A stretch of DNA of 63,698 nucleotides, from NCBI GenBank assembly GCA_903892515.1, contig CAITIS010000107.1:1-63698 (forward strand), in the 5' to 3' direction. A program made the translations under genes and the position numbers. Shown here one piece after another: positions 1-8,221 of the stretch. Within the stretch, counting starts at the first letter, position 1. Every line of letters begins with the position of its first letter. The notes under the pieces were generated by a model. That model was not told the DNA's origin. It worked only from the letters and a program-made list of their open reading frames with translations, and made no database searches. The DNA is from an uncultured Planctomycetota bacterium (GTDB lineage: Bacteria > Planctomycetota > Phycisphaerae > SM23-33).

Positions 1-1
1 C

Positions 2-727
2 TACGTCATCGAAGGCACGACCGACGAGCTGGAGGCCAAGGGCCTGCTGATCGCCACGTCGCCGGGCTTCTATGAAGGCCTGACGCGGCAGAACTTCGAG
101 GTCCACTACCTGGGCGATGCGGCCTGGGAAGGCGTGGCCAACTATTCCAAGAATCCGCCGGTCGTTCCGCCGGCCACGGGCCAGAACACCTTCTCGTTCG
201 ACACGTCAGGCGGCAGCCAGCACATCGTGGCCAGCAAGGGCACGACAGCATTCGGCACCGGCTCGGCCGCCGGCGATAACGGCAACCTTATCAACGCCAG
301 CAAGCAGGGCGCCGACGGCATCGACATCACCATCCCGCAGTATTCATGGTCTGAGACGTACTACCTGGACGATGCGGCGGTCACTTCCGCCTACAAGGGC
401 ACGCTGTACGCCTTGACCGGCAAGACCAACCTGGCGGCCTTCCGGGGCTTCAACGCCGGCGAGGTGCTTTTCCTGGGCGCTTCGGGTTCTAAACGCGGCA
501 CCGGCGATTGGGAGATAACTTTTAAGTTCTCGGCCAGCCCGAACCTCTCCGGCCTGACCATCGGCACGATCACGGGCATTGCCAAGAAGGGCTGGGAGTA
601 TCTCTGGGTCCGCTCGGTGCCCACGGCCGTCGGCAGCCTGGGCGTCCTGTCGCAAAAGCCCGTGGCGGTGTACGTGGAAAAGGTCTATGACGCCGGCGAC
701 TTTACCGGCCTGGCCATCGGGAATTAG
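2..727 (+). CDS. Prophage-like structural protein, 5' end cut by window edge
   Basis: The frame is open from base 2 to a TAG at 725-727, giving about 241 residues, so the true start lies outside the window. An internal ATG lies at 134, but the upstream reading (YVIEGTTDELEAKGLL) is protein-like and belongs to the same gene. The C-terminal half contains GEVLFLGASGSKRG, GDWEITFKF and GIAKKGWEYLWVR. From memory, these match a conserved hypothetical protein found in planctomycete phage-like gene cassettes; no database was searched. No signal peptide or catalytic motif is seen in the visible part. It is followed after 3 bases by the next gene, which fits one polycistronic cassette. The structural role is inferred from the neighbourhood; the exact function is unknown. 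Confidence 0.75.
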   Translation, partial: YVIEGTTDELEAKGLLIATSPGFYEGLTRQNFEVHYLGDAAWEGVANYSKNPPVVPPATGQNTFSFDTSGGSQHIVASKGTTAFGTGSAAGDNGNLINASKQGADGIDITIPQYSWSETYYLDDAAVTSAYKGTLYALTGKTNLAAFRGFNAGEVLFLGASGSKRGTGDWEITFKFSASPNLSGLTIGTITGIAKKGWEYLWVRSVPTAVGSLGVLSQKPVAVYVEKVYDAGDFTGLAIGN

Positions 728-730
728 CAC

Positions 731-1636
731 GTGGATAACGGCGATTCATTCCAGAAGGTCCGAAGCGGTGAGCCGCTGGTCATTCCGGCCAAGACCTACA
801 ACGCCATGATCGATACGATCATGTGGGCCCGCCAGCAGCAGACGGCCCAGTCGGCCCACGGCGGCCATGCCGCCGACCGCACGCTGGTAGTGGTCCGCAA
901 CGACAGCGGTGACTCTCAGGTGCAATCGACCGTGATGGGCATCAGCGGCGTGGTCTTTCCGGCCACGGGAACGACGCTTACGTCGTTTAGGAACGAACCT
1001 GTCTTTACGATAGATACGCCGACGCTGCCCGATCACCTGGGCAAATTCGTAATCCTGGCCGAGCCGGTCAACGACGGCGAACTGGGCCTGGCCTACGCCT
1101 GCGGCACCTGCGCCGTGCGAATCAATATCACCAATTCGACGCACACCTGCGCCGACGTGTCCGATGGCAATCCCTATCTGGCCAGCGGCAGCACCGGCGC
1201 GGCCAGCATCCTCTACAAGCAAGGCACGACCGGCCTGATCTGGTGCGTGATCCGTTTTGGCGGGGCTGCGGGCAGCGTCGAGACAGTCCGCTATGGCCGC
1301 GCCAGCGCGTACTCCGGCGGGGCCACGATCAGCCTCGACCCGTGCGATATCGCGGGGGCGGATAATGGCCTGCCCAACATCACGGCCTACGTTAAGGCCG
1401 ACAAGTCCAGCTACACCATGCCCAATTCCACGAGCATCGCCGCCGGCTCGGTCGTGCCGTACATGCTGGGGGCCGACGGCCTGGCCTACATGCTGGGCAC
1501 GCCGATCACCGTGCTGGCGTCCTTTGGCATCAACGATGCAACGAGGACGATCTCCTACACGGTCCGGGCGGCTTGGGTTCTCACGGCCGGCACGGAGAGC
1601 GGAGCCATCGCATATACGGGAGACCTCTGCTCATGA
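731..1636 (+). CDS. Phage-cassette hypothetical protein, 301 aa
   Basis: It starts with GTG 3 bases after the preceding stop and ends in an ATGA overlap with the next gene. The N-terminus reads DSFQKVRSGEPLVIPAKTYN, a pattern I associate with planctomycete phage-like proteins in which the phrase 'PLVIPA.TYN' recurs. The rest is Gly/Ser/Thr-rich and predicted to be mainly beta, without a signal peptide or membrane segment. Coupling to the genes on both sides suggests co-translation with them. A virion or fibre-related role is plausible from context only. Confidence 0.75.
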   Translation: MDNGDSFQKVRSGEPLVIPAKTYNAMIDTIMWARQQQTAQSAHGGHAADRTLVVVRNDSGDSQVQSTVMGISGVVFPATGTTLTSFRNEPVFTIDTPTLPDHLGKFVILAEPVNDGELGLAYACGTCAVRINITNSTHTCADVSDGNPYLASGSTGAASILYKQGTTGLIWCVIRFGGAAGSVETVRYGRASAYSGGATISLDPCDIAGADNGLPNITAYVKADKSSYTMPNSTSIAAGSVVPYMLGADGLAYMLGTPITVLASFGINDATRTISYTVRAAWVLTAGTESGAIAYTGDLCS

Positions 1637-2253
1637 GCAAGATTCAGTGGCGCAACGGCGGAAAGATGCTCTGGACGCCCGGCGGCAAGATCGCCCACGA
1701 TCCGGCCTGCTGCTGTAGCACCTGCGCCGCCGACCGCTGCAAGGACTGGGTGGGAACGCCGACGGTCGTTTGCCACATCACGGCCTCCTCCTGCGTTCCG
1801 GCCTGGGAGGCCGAGATTAACGCCGGCGGTGTGTACTCAACGTTGTGCGCCCACAGCGCCACCAGCAATCCATGCTTTTCCGGGTGGTTCTATGAGATGA
1901 GCAAGAACATCACCATCCCGCAGTGGGATGGCTATCAATGGTCGTTCCCGTCGATTATGTCGGTATTCCATCTCTGGCTGCAACTGTATGGCGGCGTTCT
2001 CTATGCCCTGCTGGGTTTCATGGGCAACTCCCTGATGTACGTCGATCCTCCCTGCCCGCTCTGGGACGACGAGTACATCATGTGGGGTCCGCTTACGGGC
2101 GAGCCGCGGGGAGAGTTTCAGGCTGTAACGGGCGTGACATGCGCCAACGGCAGGCTAAGCGGAACCTTTCAGCTTCCGTTGAGTTCCTACTTCGCCACGC
2201 TGGACCCGCACTGCAACCCGACCGAGACCGGCTACTACGAGGTCACGCTATGA
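1633..2253 (+). CDS. Cysteine-rich phage-cassette hypothetical protein, 206 aa
   Basis: The ATG at 1633 overlaps the previous TGA (ATGA), and its own TGA overlaps the ATG of the next gene in the same way, so translation is probably coupled on both sides. An in-frame ATG at 1573 lies inside the previous gene and is less likely. The N-terminal quarter is cysteine-dense (CCCSTCAADRC), followed by further single cysteines and tryptophan-rich beta segments such as WDGYQW. This could be a metal-binding or disulfide-rich structural protein. I do not recognise a named family. Confidence 0.7.
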   Translation: MSKIQWRNGGKMLWTPGGKIAHDPACCCSTCAADRCKDWVGTPTVVCHITASSCVPAWEAEINAGGVYSTLCAHSATSNPCFSGWFYEMSKNITIPQWDGYQWSFPSIMSVFHLWLQLYGGVLYALLGFMGNSLMYVDPPCPLWDDEYIMWGPLTGEPRGEFQAVTGVTCANGRLSGTFQLPLSSYFATLDPHCNPTETGYYEVTL

Positions 2254-2645
2254 CTCCCGAAGAACTGCTTTCGCGGCTGGATGGCCAGCCCATTGTCGGG
2301 CTGATGGTTGCCAACCCGGTGCGCGGGCTGCCGAACGGCCGTCCGGTACGGAGTCTGCTGGACAGCCTGCCGGCGAGCGGGCCGGAGCTTCCCGGATCGG
2401 CGGCCAACGCCGGGGCATCCGGCCAGGCAATCGCTGGGACGGCGACGCCCGCTCTGTCGCCGGCTGTTGTGGAATCCCGTCGTGTGATCTGCGAGGAGTG
2501 CGACCAGTGGAACGACACGTTCCGCTCCTGCCGGCTGGGCTATCCCGACGTGCCGGACTCGCAGCAACGTTGCGTGCCGTGCTCCTGGAGCCGGCCCGAT
2601 GCCCGCTGCCTGGCCGATCCGCCGAAGTGGGGAGCAGTGGCTTAG
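2250..2645 (+). CDS. Small protein with C-terminal zinc-ribbon-like cysteines, 131 aa
   Basis: The ATG at 2250 overlaps the preceding TGA. The first half is Pro/Gly/Ala-rich. The last 45 residues hold CEECDQW, then a Cys eight residues on, and then CVPCSW, which is a spacing compatible with a zinc ribbon or knuckle. It is the last member of the coupled cassette that begins at the window edge. No gene follows in the same orientation for nearly 600 bases. The role is unknown; a head- or tail-completion or DNA-contacting function would fit but is not shown. Confidence 0.65.
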   Translation: MTPEELLSRLDGQPIVGLMVANPVRGLPNGRPVRSLLDSLPASGPELPGSAANAGASGQAIAGTATPALSPAVVESRRVICEECDQWNDTFRSCRLGYPDVPDSQQRCVPCSWSRPDARCLADPPKWGAVA

Positions 2646-2699
2646 CGAACTGCGGCTACATCTGCGATCACCTCATCGAAACCGTGGGCAAAGCCCTCC

Positions 2700-2827
2700 T
2701 CCAGCACGCGCTGCTACCATCCTGATTTTCCTGCCCCGGTGGCCCTGTACTCACCGCTGGAGGATCCCGATGTCGTTTGTCCGGCGGGCAAGTTCCCGGT
2801 CGTCATGTACTCGATCCGCAGATAGGC
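2700..2827 (+). pseudogene. Possible remnant 3' end of a XylR-like regulator gene
   Basis: An open frame ends at TAG 2825-2827 with the residues PAGKFPVVMYSIRR. The intact regulator at 12994-14211 ends PAGKFPAIKSSIHR. DNA similarity begins near 2754 (CGCTGGAGG) and continues past the stop codon into non-coding DNA. No regulator body is found upstream, so this looks like a detached 3' end carried along with the repeat. The alternative is a repeat that happens to overlap the end of the intact gene. Confidence 0.4.
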
Positions 2828-3012
2828 AATGAGAAGTTGAACATGCCGCTGATGGTGCCGCCAGAAGGGCTTGTTGGCAAGGTTGTCAGAGTCGAAGCCA
2901 TTCCGACGAAGTCGAACGGCTTGGTCTGCGCGTGGCCCGGCCCGTGGAAAGACGTATTCCGACGTTCTGCGCGTTTGTGTCAGTGATCTGCGCAAAATGC
3001 GGATTGTTAGAT
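2754..3012 (+). repeat. Long dispersed repeat, copy 1 (other copy 14148-14398)
   Basis: The shared blocks include GCGGGCAAGTTCCCGG, GATAGGCAATGAGAAG, CGCCAGAAGGGCTTGT and GCGTTTGTGTCAGTGATCTG. They occur in the same order and orientation in both copies, with scattered substitutions and short indels. Each copy lies upstream of an exported-protein gene, about 220 bases before the start in both cases. A shared promoter or leader region is therefore possible. Confidence 0.8.
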
Positions 3013-3227
3013 TTGGAGTATGTGGGACAATAGCGACGGAGTGAGGAGAGGGCCTTTCCGAACGTGGATACTCTCCTCCCCCAGAGATCGCGGCCCAGCG
3101 AGGCGCGAAGTCAGAGGGCAACGAAACGAGGAGTGTAAGTAAGCGTTTCTTCTTGTCTCTTCCCTGGCTGGTAGAGGCGGGAGTACATCCGATGGCACAG
3201 CCAATTCGAGCCTAAAGGAGGCAAGCA

Positions 3228-4505
3228 ATGAGGGCAATTGTGAGGGTAAGCGCAGCGTGTTTCTTGGTTTGTGCCTGCGCCACGTGGGCGTGGGGGAATG
3301 TTGCGACATGGACCGGTGGGGCGAGCACCGCCAACTGGGGTGACGCCCTGAACTGGAGCACCAGCGCGGTTCCCACCAGTGCCACCGACGTCATCATCCC
3401 TGACGGCGCGCCGGCCACCATCTCGTTTGGTGCGAATCGCAATTTCAGGAGCTTGACCGTCACCAAGGGCGACGGGGATCTCACTCTTACCAAGGGAGCG
3501 GGCGGCATCGACTACGCCTACTCAAGCACTCCCGTGGTCTACAACCCCAGCGGAAGCACTCCCAGAACCTTGATCTATGATTCAACGAACATCTACTTCT
3601 GGCAGAGCGGCGCTCCGGACCCAGTTTTTGAAGTCGATGGCCAGAACACATACCGCTTCGATCCCGGCACCTTTAGCCTTGATAACGCCTCGCCCAGTGC
3701 GGTCAAGTCGATGACCAAGATCGGCACCGGGACCATGCGGATTAAGGGCGGCGGCTACTTCCCCGATGCCGTCAACGTCAGTGCCGGCACGTTGATCGTC
3801 GGGTTCTACGGCGTCGACAGCAGCAAGACCGTGGCTAGCTTTGGGCCGAAGGACAAAGGGCACACGGCCACCGTGAACATCGCTTCGGGCGCGACGTTTC
3901 AATTTGACTGCAATGTAATCTTTATAGACACCAACAACCCCAGCGGCGGCGGCACGACACTCAGCAACGGCATCTTGGGTAATTTTGCCGGCAGCGGCTT
4001 GATCAAGATGACCTGTTCCACTCCGACGCTTACCGACTGCGGCGCCAGCTTTTCTCCCGGCGTCAGCAGCGCGGCGGGTGTCGGCGTCCTGAGTGTTCAG
4101 GGCGGACTGACCTTTGGCTTGGTCGATTCCCGATGCACCATGGCCGGAACCGCGAATAACCCCTGCGTTCTGAACATTGATATCACCGGTGGCGGAACGG
4201 TGGCCGGCACGGACTTCGACCAGTTAGCGGTGTCCGGAACGGTCGCTACCATCGGCAACTGCAACTTGGTCGTGAATGCCATCGGCGCGGTGGCCGGCAA
4301 CAGCTACGCGTTCCTGACCTCCGGCAACAGCCAGGCCACAGCCAATTTCAGGAACGTCACGGTGAACAATATTCCGACAGGCCTGTCGTACGCGGTGGCC
4401 CCTATCGCCAGTGGTTTGGGTTACCAGATCAGCTTCGTCCCCGAGCCGGCCACGATGTCCGTGTTGGTTCTGGGTGGCCTGTTCATGCTGAAACGTCGGA
4501 AGTAA
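3228..4505 (+). CDS. Exported PEP-CTERM protein with autotransporter-like beta region, 425 aa
   Basis: The protein has a signal peptide (about residues 1-23, ending ATWAWG). The body starts NVATWTGGASTANWGDALNW, a layout common at the start of autotransporter-type beta-solenoid passengers, and is rich in Gly, Thr and Asn. The last 22 residues form a PEP-CTERM sorting signal: VPEPATMSVL, a hydrophobic stretch, then KRRK. Proteins with this tail are known to be processed by an exosortase and retained or released at the envelope. No exosortase gene is in the window. Start choice is supported by AAAGGAGG at about 3212. There is no dockerin pair, unlike three of its PEP-CTERM neighbours. Confidence 0.85.
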   Translation: MRAIVRVSAACFLVCACATWAWGNVATWTGGASTANWGDALNWSTSAVPTSATDVIIPDGAPATISFGANRNFRSLTVTKGDGDLTLTKGAGGIDYAYSSTPVVYNPSGSTPRTLIYDSTNIYFWQSGAPDPVFEVDGQNTYRFDPGTFSLDNASPSAVKSMTKIGTGTMRIKGGGYFPDAVNVSAGTLIVGFYGVDSSKTVASFGPKDKGHTATVNIASGATFQFDCNVIFIDTNNPSGGGTTLSNGILGNFAGSGLIKMTCSTPTLTDCGASFSPGVSSAAGVGVLSVQGGLTFGLVDSRCTMAGTANNPCVLNIDITGGGTVAGTDFDQLAVSGTVATIGNCNLVVNAIGAVAGNSYAFLTSGNSQATANFRNVTVNNIPTGLSYAVAPIASGLGYQISFVPEPATMSVLVLGGLFMLKRRK

Positions 4506-4621
4506 TAGACAGAATACAATCGTTGGGTTCAAAGCACAGCGAACTCTCTTCCTTGATGAGGTCCCGGGGGAGGGTTCGCTGTGGAATTCATCCTTCAGTT
4601 TACAGAAGTGAGGAAAGAGTA

Positions 4622-6907
4622 ATGAGAAACGCCCGTAGAAATCATCGCGTTCGCAAGCCATACAGTAACGCACAGCCGTGCGTCTCGATGGAATCGCTGG
4701 AACGGCGGGAGTTGCTCAGCGCCTTCGTCAGCACCGCCGGCAGCGGCAACTGGTCGGCCTTGAGCAGTTGGGCCACGCAGGACGGCGGGACCGTTACGCG
4801 GATTCCCGCATCGGGCGATACCGTCACGATCAACGGCAAGGTTACCGTCGACCAGAACACGACCGTGGGCACGGGCTCGGGCGACGCCATCACGCTGGCC
4901 AGCAGCGTGAACATGGGCGACAAAACCCTGTACGTTGCGGCCGGAATCGACCTGACGGTCATGGGCAGCCTGCTGAGCGCCGGCAAGAGCGTTGTTGACG
5001 TGTCGGCCGGCGGGGGCATGGACTTTGACGGCGCGGCGGGCGTCCAGCCGAAGATTCACTGTGCCGGCGCCAACCAGGTGAACCTGTACTTCCACGGCAC
5101 CAGCGCCAGCCACAGCTATCTGCGGACCAAGGCCGGCACGGCCGGTTTGACGCTGTACGTCAGGACCGATCCCGGCGCCAACACGGCAACGAACGTGGGC
5201 GCGACGTATACGGACTTCAGCGACATTAACGGACCCAGCGGTGTGTTCGGCCTGAACATCTGGCCGGCCACCGGGGCGCTGTCGATGACCATTGATCATT
5301 GCACGTTCACGCGAACCAGCCTGTCCGTGCAGGTTCTGACGTCACTGGACACGACGAGCCAGGTATTCACGATCTCCAACTCGATCTTCACCCAAAGCCC
5401 GGTAGTTTCCTACGGCGGCGGCAACACGGCCTGGTTTGTTGGCAGCAACCTGATCAACCTGACGGCCGACAGCTTTGATCCGAAAATATACATAAAGACC
5501 ATGAAGGACATCACGTCCTGCGTATTCCGCGGTGCCGTGTGGGAGGATCCGTACACGGTGCCGGTCTTCATCACATGGTCGGACAACTTGTACAACATTA
5601 CCGACACGGCAAATGGCTTCCTGCAGGCCCAGTCGGGAACGTACACCCGGACGTACTTCCACTGCCCTGTGAACCATGCCAACAACCCGCATATTTCCGG
5701 CATGCTAGCCTCGAACATCACCTACAACCAGGTCATCTTTGACGCGCCGCTGTCGGACTTCGTCGATGACGCTTGCATGAACATTTATGGCGGCAGCAAC
5801 AACACCTTCCAGCGATGCCTCTCCCTGCCGACGCTTGGAGGGGCCAATCCCGGCCAGGGCGTATCCCTGGCTTTTGCAGGTGGCACGAACGTCAAGATCG
5901 ACCACAACACGGTCGCCCTGAGCCTTGGCGAGTCCGGCGTCATCTCCGACACTGGCCACCAAGGCGCAAGCGGCATCATCACGGAGTTCAAGAGCAATAT
6001 CGGCTATACCCAGGACAATCTGCCGACCGGCGGCAAGCTGATTTACACGGCCATTACAGATCTGGTTTCTGCGGCCAATTGCGACTACAACGCCAAGTAC
6101 CGTTCCGTGTACTCGATGCCTTCCAGCGGCACGCCCGGCGCGCATGACGTGAATGGCCAGAACCCCAACTTCATCGACCCGACGCGGGATCTGACCAATT
6201 TCTACCGCACGCACGCCAGTGTCACGCTCGGCCCGGCCACCACGGACGTGCCGGCCGCGTTCGAGTGGATATTCCAGCATCCTGAGATGGTTCCGCAAAT
6301 GATCGCTTGGGTGTACAACGGCTACATCCCGACGAATATTGCCCTGAAGGCCGCCCATGACAACGTGGCCCCGACCAATGGCTGGATCGGCGCGATGGAA
6401 GGTAAGCCCGTGGCCGATGCTAACCTCGACGGCACGGTCAACTTCCAGGACTACATTGTGCTGGAAGCCAACTTCGGCCTGAGCAACAAGGGCTGGGAAG
6501 GCGGCGATTTCAACAAGGACGGCGTGACGAATTTCCAGGATTACATCATCCTGGAGGCCAAGTTCGGCACCTCGTTCGTCTCGCCCGCCTCGGCTCCGGC
6601 GCCCGAAATGGCCACGCCCGATCAACTGGCCAACAGCATCAAACCCGTTAGTGCGACGGACCTGCCGCCCTCAACGCCGGTCGTTGGCCCGACCGCTCCG
6701 CTGCGCAGGCTGAATGGGACAACGATCACCAGCGCGCCTTCGACGCTATTCTCCAGCACCGGCCCGCTGGCACTGCCGACGGCGGCCGGCACCGGCCCGG
6801 CGCTATGCACTGTCACTTGGCCAAAGGCAACCAAGTGGCAGCTTCCGCCGGTCAAGGGCTTGGTTGACGCCGTAATGATCGACGTGCTGGGAGGGGCGGT
6901 CCTGTAA
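4622..6907 (+). CDS. LEPR-XLL beta-helix protein with dockerin pair, 761 aa
   Basis: The basic N-terminus leads into a LEPR-XLL-type box (SMESLERRELLSAF, residues 23-36), the mark of large planctomycete exoproteins. Residues about 38-590 are a repetitive beta-rich region (GSGNWSALSSWATQDGG at its start), probably a right-handed parallel beta-helix. Residues about 597-650 carry two dockerin-like Ca-binding repeats: DANLDGTVNFQDYIVLE and DFNKDGVTNFQDYIILE. The last roughly 105 residues form a tail that ends MIDVLGGAVL and is shared with the paralogue at 39053-41314. An earlier in-frame start at 4523 is possible. ATG 4622 is preferred because AGGAAAG lies just before it and it places the LEPR box near the N-terminus. 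Confidence 0.85.
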   Translation: MRNARRNHRVRKPYSNAQPCVSMESLERRELLSAFVSTAGSGNWSALSSWATQDGGTVTRIPASGDTVTINGKVTVDQNTTVGTGSGDAITLASSVNMGDKTLYVAAGIDLTVMGSLLSAGKSVVDVSAGGGMDFDGAAGVQPKIHCAGANQVNLYFHGTSASHSYLRTKAGTAGLTLYVRTDPGANTATNVGATYTDFSDINGPSGVFGLNIWPATGALSMTIDHCTFTRTSLSVQVLTSLDTTSQVFTISNSIFTQSPVVSYGGGNTAWFVGSNLINLTADSFDPKIYIKTMKDITSCVFRGAVWEDPYTVPVFITWSDNLYNITDTANGFLQAQSGTYTRTYFHCPVNHANNPHISGMLASNITYNQVIFDAPLSDFVDDACMNIYGGSNNTFQRCLSLPTLGGANPGQGVSLAFAGGTNVKIDHNTVALSLGESGVISDTGHQGASGIITEFKSNIGYTQDNLPTGGKLIYTAITDLVSAANCDYNAKYRSVYSMPSSGTPGAHDVNGQNPNFIDPTRDLTNFYRTHASVTLGPATTDVPAAFEWIFQHPEMVPQMIAWVYNGYIPTNIALKAAHDNVAPTNGWIGAMEGKPVADANLDGTVNFQDYIVLEANFGLSNKGWEGGDFNKDGVTNFQDYIILEAKFGTSFVSPASAPAPEMATPDQLANSIKPVSATDLPPSTPVVGPTAPLRRLNGTTITSAPSTLFSSTGPLALPTAAGTGPALCTVTWPKATKWQLPPVKGLVDAVMIDVLGGAVL

Positions 6908-6944
6908 CGATCTGCCCGCTGGCGGCCTTGGCCTGCCCGTCGCA

Positions 6945-7136
6945 AGGCCCAGTTGTACAAGTTCAGTCTGTAGATTTGGGCGAGTTGCCTGCGGGGCGAC
7001 GCGCTGTCGAATCGCGGTTTGGCCTCGTCGGCTGGGGAAACCCGCTTCGCAATATCGCTGAGCCAATTGTGTGCGAGGTGCTGCCTGATGGTCAGGTCAG
7101 TCAAACGCACGTTCGTTTCGCTAGAAGGAGTGGGTT
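6945..7136 (+). repeat. Duplicated upstream region, copy 1 (other copy 9488-9686)
   Basis: The last 50 bases before the start are almost identical to those before 9687 (GATGGTCAGGTCAG, AAACGCACGTTCGTT, GAGTGGGTTATGAGAATC). Weaker but collinear similarity reaches back to GTACAAGTT. This is the duplicated promoter and leader of the paralogous gene pair. The remaining bases of the gap after 6907 show nothing recognisable. Confidence 0.75.
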
Positions 7137-7859
7137 ATGAGAATCTTGGCATTGGCTGCATGCATGGTCTTGGCGGTCACTACCGCCCAGGCTGCGTTCG
7201 TAGACAACTTCGATGGCACGGCGCTGGACGCGCGTTGGACGCCCCAGACCATCGGCACCCACAGCGTCGCCGGAGGGCAGTTGACGGCGCAGATGAGCAA
7301 CACGCTGTATGCAAATCCGCTCGCCTTTAACCTCATTACGACGGCCGCGCCTGTGGGCGATTTCACCGCCACCATGAAGTGCAGCGTGGCCGGCACCGCT
7401 GGCTATCTGCCCTCGGTGGGCATTGGCCTGTTTTCCGCCGATCACCAGAGCCTGGTGATGACCGCCGAGGAAGAGGATCACTTCAACTGGGGCGAATTTC
7501 CCGGCAAGAAGTATGGCATCGTAACGGCCGAGGGGACCGTGTCGGGCACCGCTTTCCCCTTCACCCTGACCCGGGCGATGGTGGGGAAGAGCACCGCCAA
7601 CGTGCCCTTCTATCTCCAGATCAGTCGCAGCGGCGACATCTACACCTTGTCCAGCAGCTTGGACGGGACCACGTTCGCCACCGATTGGACCGGGGCCTAC
7701 AGTGGCACCAGCGAACTGACCCAGTTGGGCATGAGCTTCTTCGGTTCCAATGGCACGGCCCAGAACGGCATGGTTGACTCGGTTGTCGTCACGCCCGAAC
7801 CGGCGACGCTGGGCCTGCTGGTTCTGGGAGGGCTGGCCGTTATTCGCCGTCGTCGATAG
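7137..7859 (+). CDS. PEP-CTERM exported protein with lectin-like fold, 240 aa
   Basis: The signal peptide (residues 1-19, ending TTAQA) is followed by FVDNFDGTALDARWTP, the usual opening of concanavalin-A-like/DUF1349-type beta-sandwich domains. The C-terminus is a PEP-CTERM signal: TPEPATLGLLVLGG followed by RRRR. The first 215 or so residues are nearly identical to those of the protein at 9687, which carries an added dockerin pair. This copy lacks dockerins and goes straight from the sandwich into the sorting tail. It has its own leader with a GAAGGAG ribosome binding site. A role in binding or displaying carbohydrate is inferred from the fold. Confidence 0.85.
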   Translation: MRILALAACMVLAVTTAQAAFVDNFDGTALDARWTPQTIGTHSVAGGQLTAQMSNTLYANPLAFNLITTAAPVGDFTATMKCSVAGTAGYLPSVGIGLFSADHQSLVMTAEEEDHFNWGEFPGKKYGIVTAEGTVSGTAFPFTLTRAMVGKSTANVPFYLQISRSGDIYTLSSSLDGTTFATDWTGAYSGTSELTQLGMSFFGSNGTAQNGMVDSVVVTPEPATLGLLVLGGLAVIRRRR

Positions 7860-8221
7860 CACGAACAGCCACCTCTCCTGGCCGTTCGGAGGTCCCCGGG
7901 TTTCGACCCGGGGACCTGCCTTGTTCGTTGTTCTCGACCTGACCGATAGCAGCCCGTTGAAAAAGGGCTTGCCGTTGTAGCATGGGCGTTTCGCCCATGA
8001 GTATTTCGGCCATTTTCGCGTTGTTGGGCCGCGGGCGATACGCCCGTGCTGTCTTTCAACGGGCTGATAGGGCCGTCGTGGACGTTGGCTGTGTGGTGCC
8101 TGTCGTTCGTAAGGAATTGCCGCAAAGAAAAGACAGAGCAACGCGTGTTGCTTTGAATGTTTGAAGTTTCGTCTGAGAGCCTAGTGGTAGCTTATCAAGA
8201 CTGGAAGAGAGTGGGTAACAC
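7860..8221 (+). other. Intergenic stretch with a hairpin-rich repeat element
   Basis: This 362-base gap holds the inverted-repeat element at 7951-8065 and then an A/T-richer leader for the gene at 8222. No open frame here is protein-like. Confidence 0.6.
7951..8065 (+). repeat. MITE-like element with terminal inverted repeats
   Basis: The ends are AGCCCGTTGAAA at 7951 and its complement TTTCAACGGGCT at 8054-8065. Inside are two short hairpins: CATGGGCG-TTT-CGCCCATG (7981-7999) and a CGGGCG/CGCCCG stem around 8032-8046. Related CATGGGCG hairpins occur at 59313-59331. There is no coding capacity, so the element would need a transposase supplied in trans. Confidence 0.65.

Larger units (their letters stand above)
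2646..3227 (+). other. Intergenic stretch between phage-like cassette and PEP-CTERM gene
   Basis: This 582-base gap has no convincing intact gene. It contains copy 1 of a roughly 250-base repeat whose other copy lies at 14148-14398, plus a leader region for the gene at 3228. An AAAGGAGG ribosome binding site sits about 8 bases before that start. Confidence 0.7.

Noticed and set aside
4523..4621. 33-residue extension of the LEPR-XLL protein
   Set aside because: The extension lacks export features, while ATG 4622 has a good ribosome binding site and sets the LEPR box at its usual distance.
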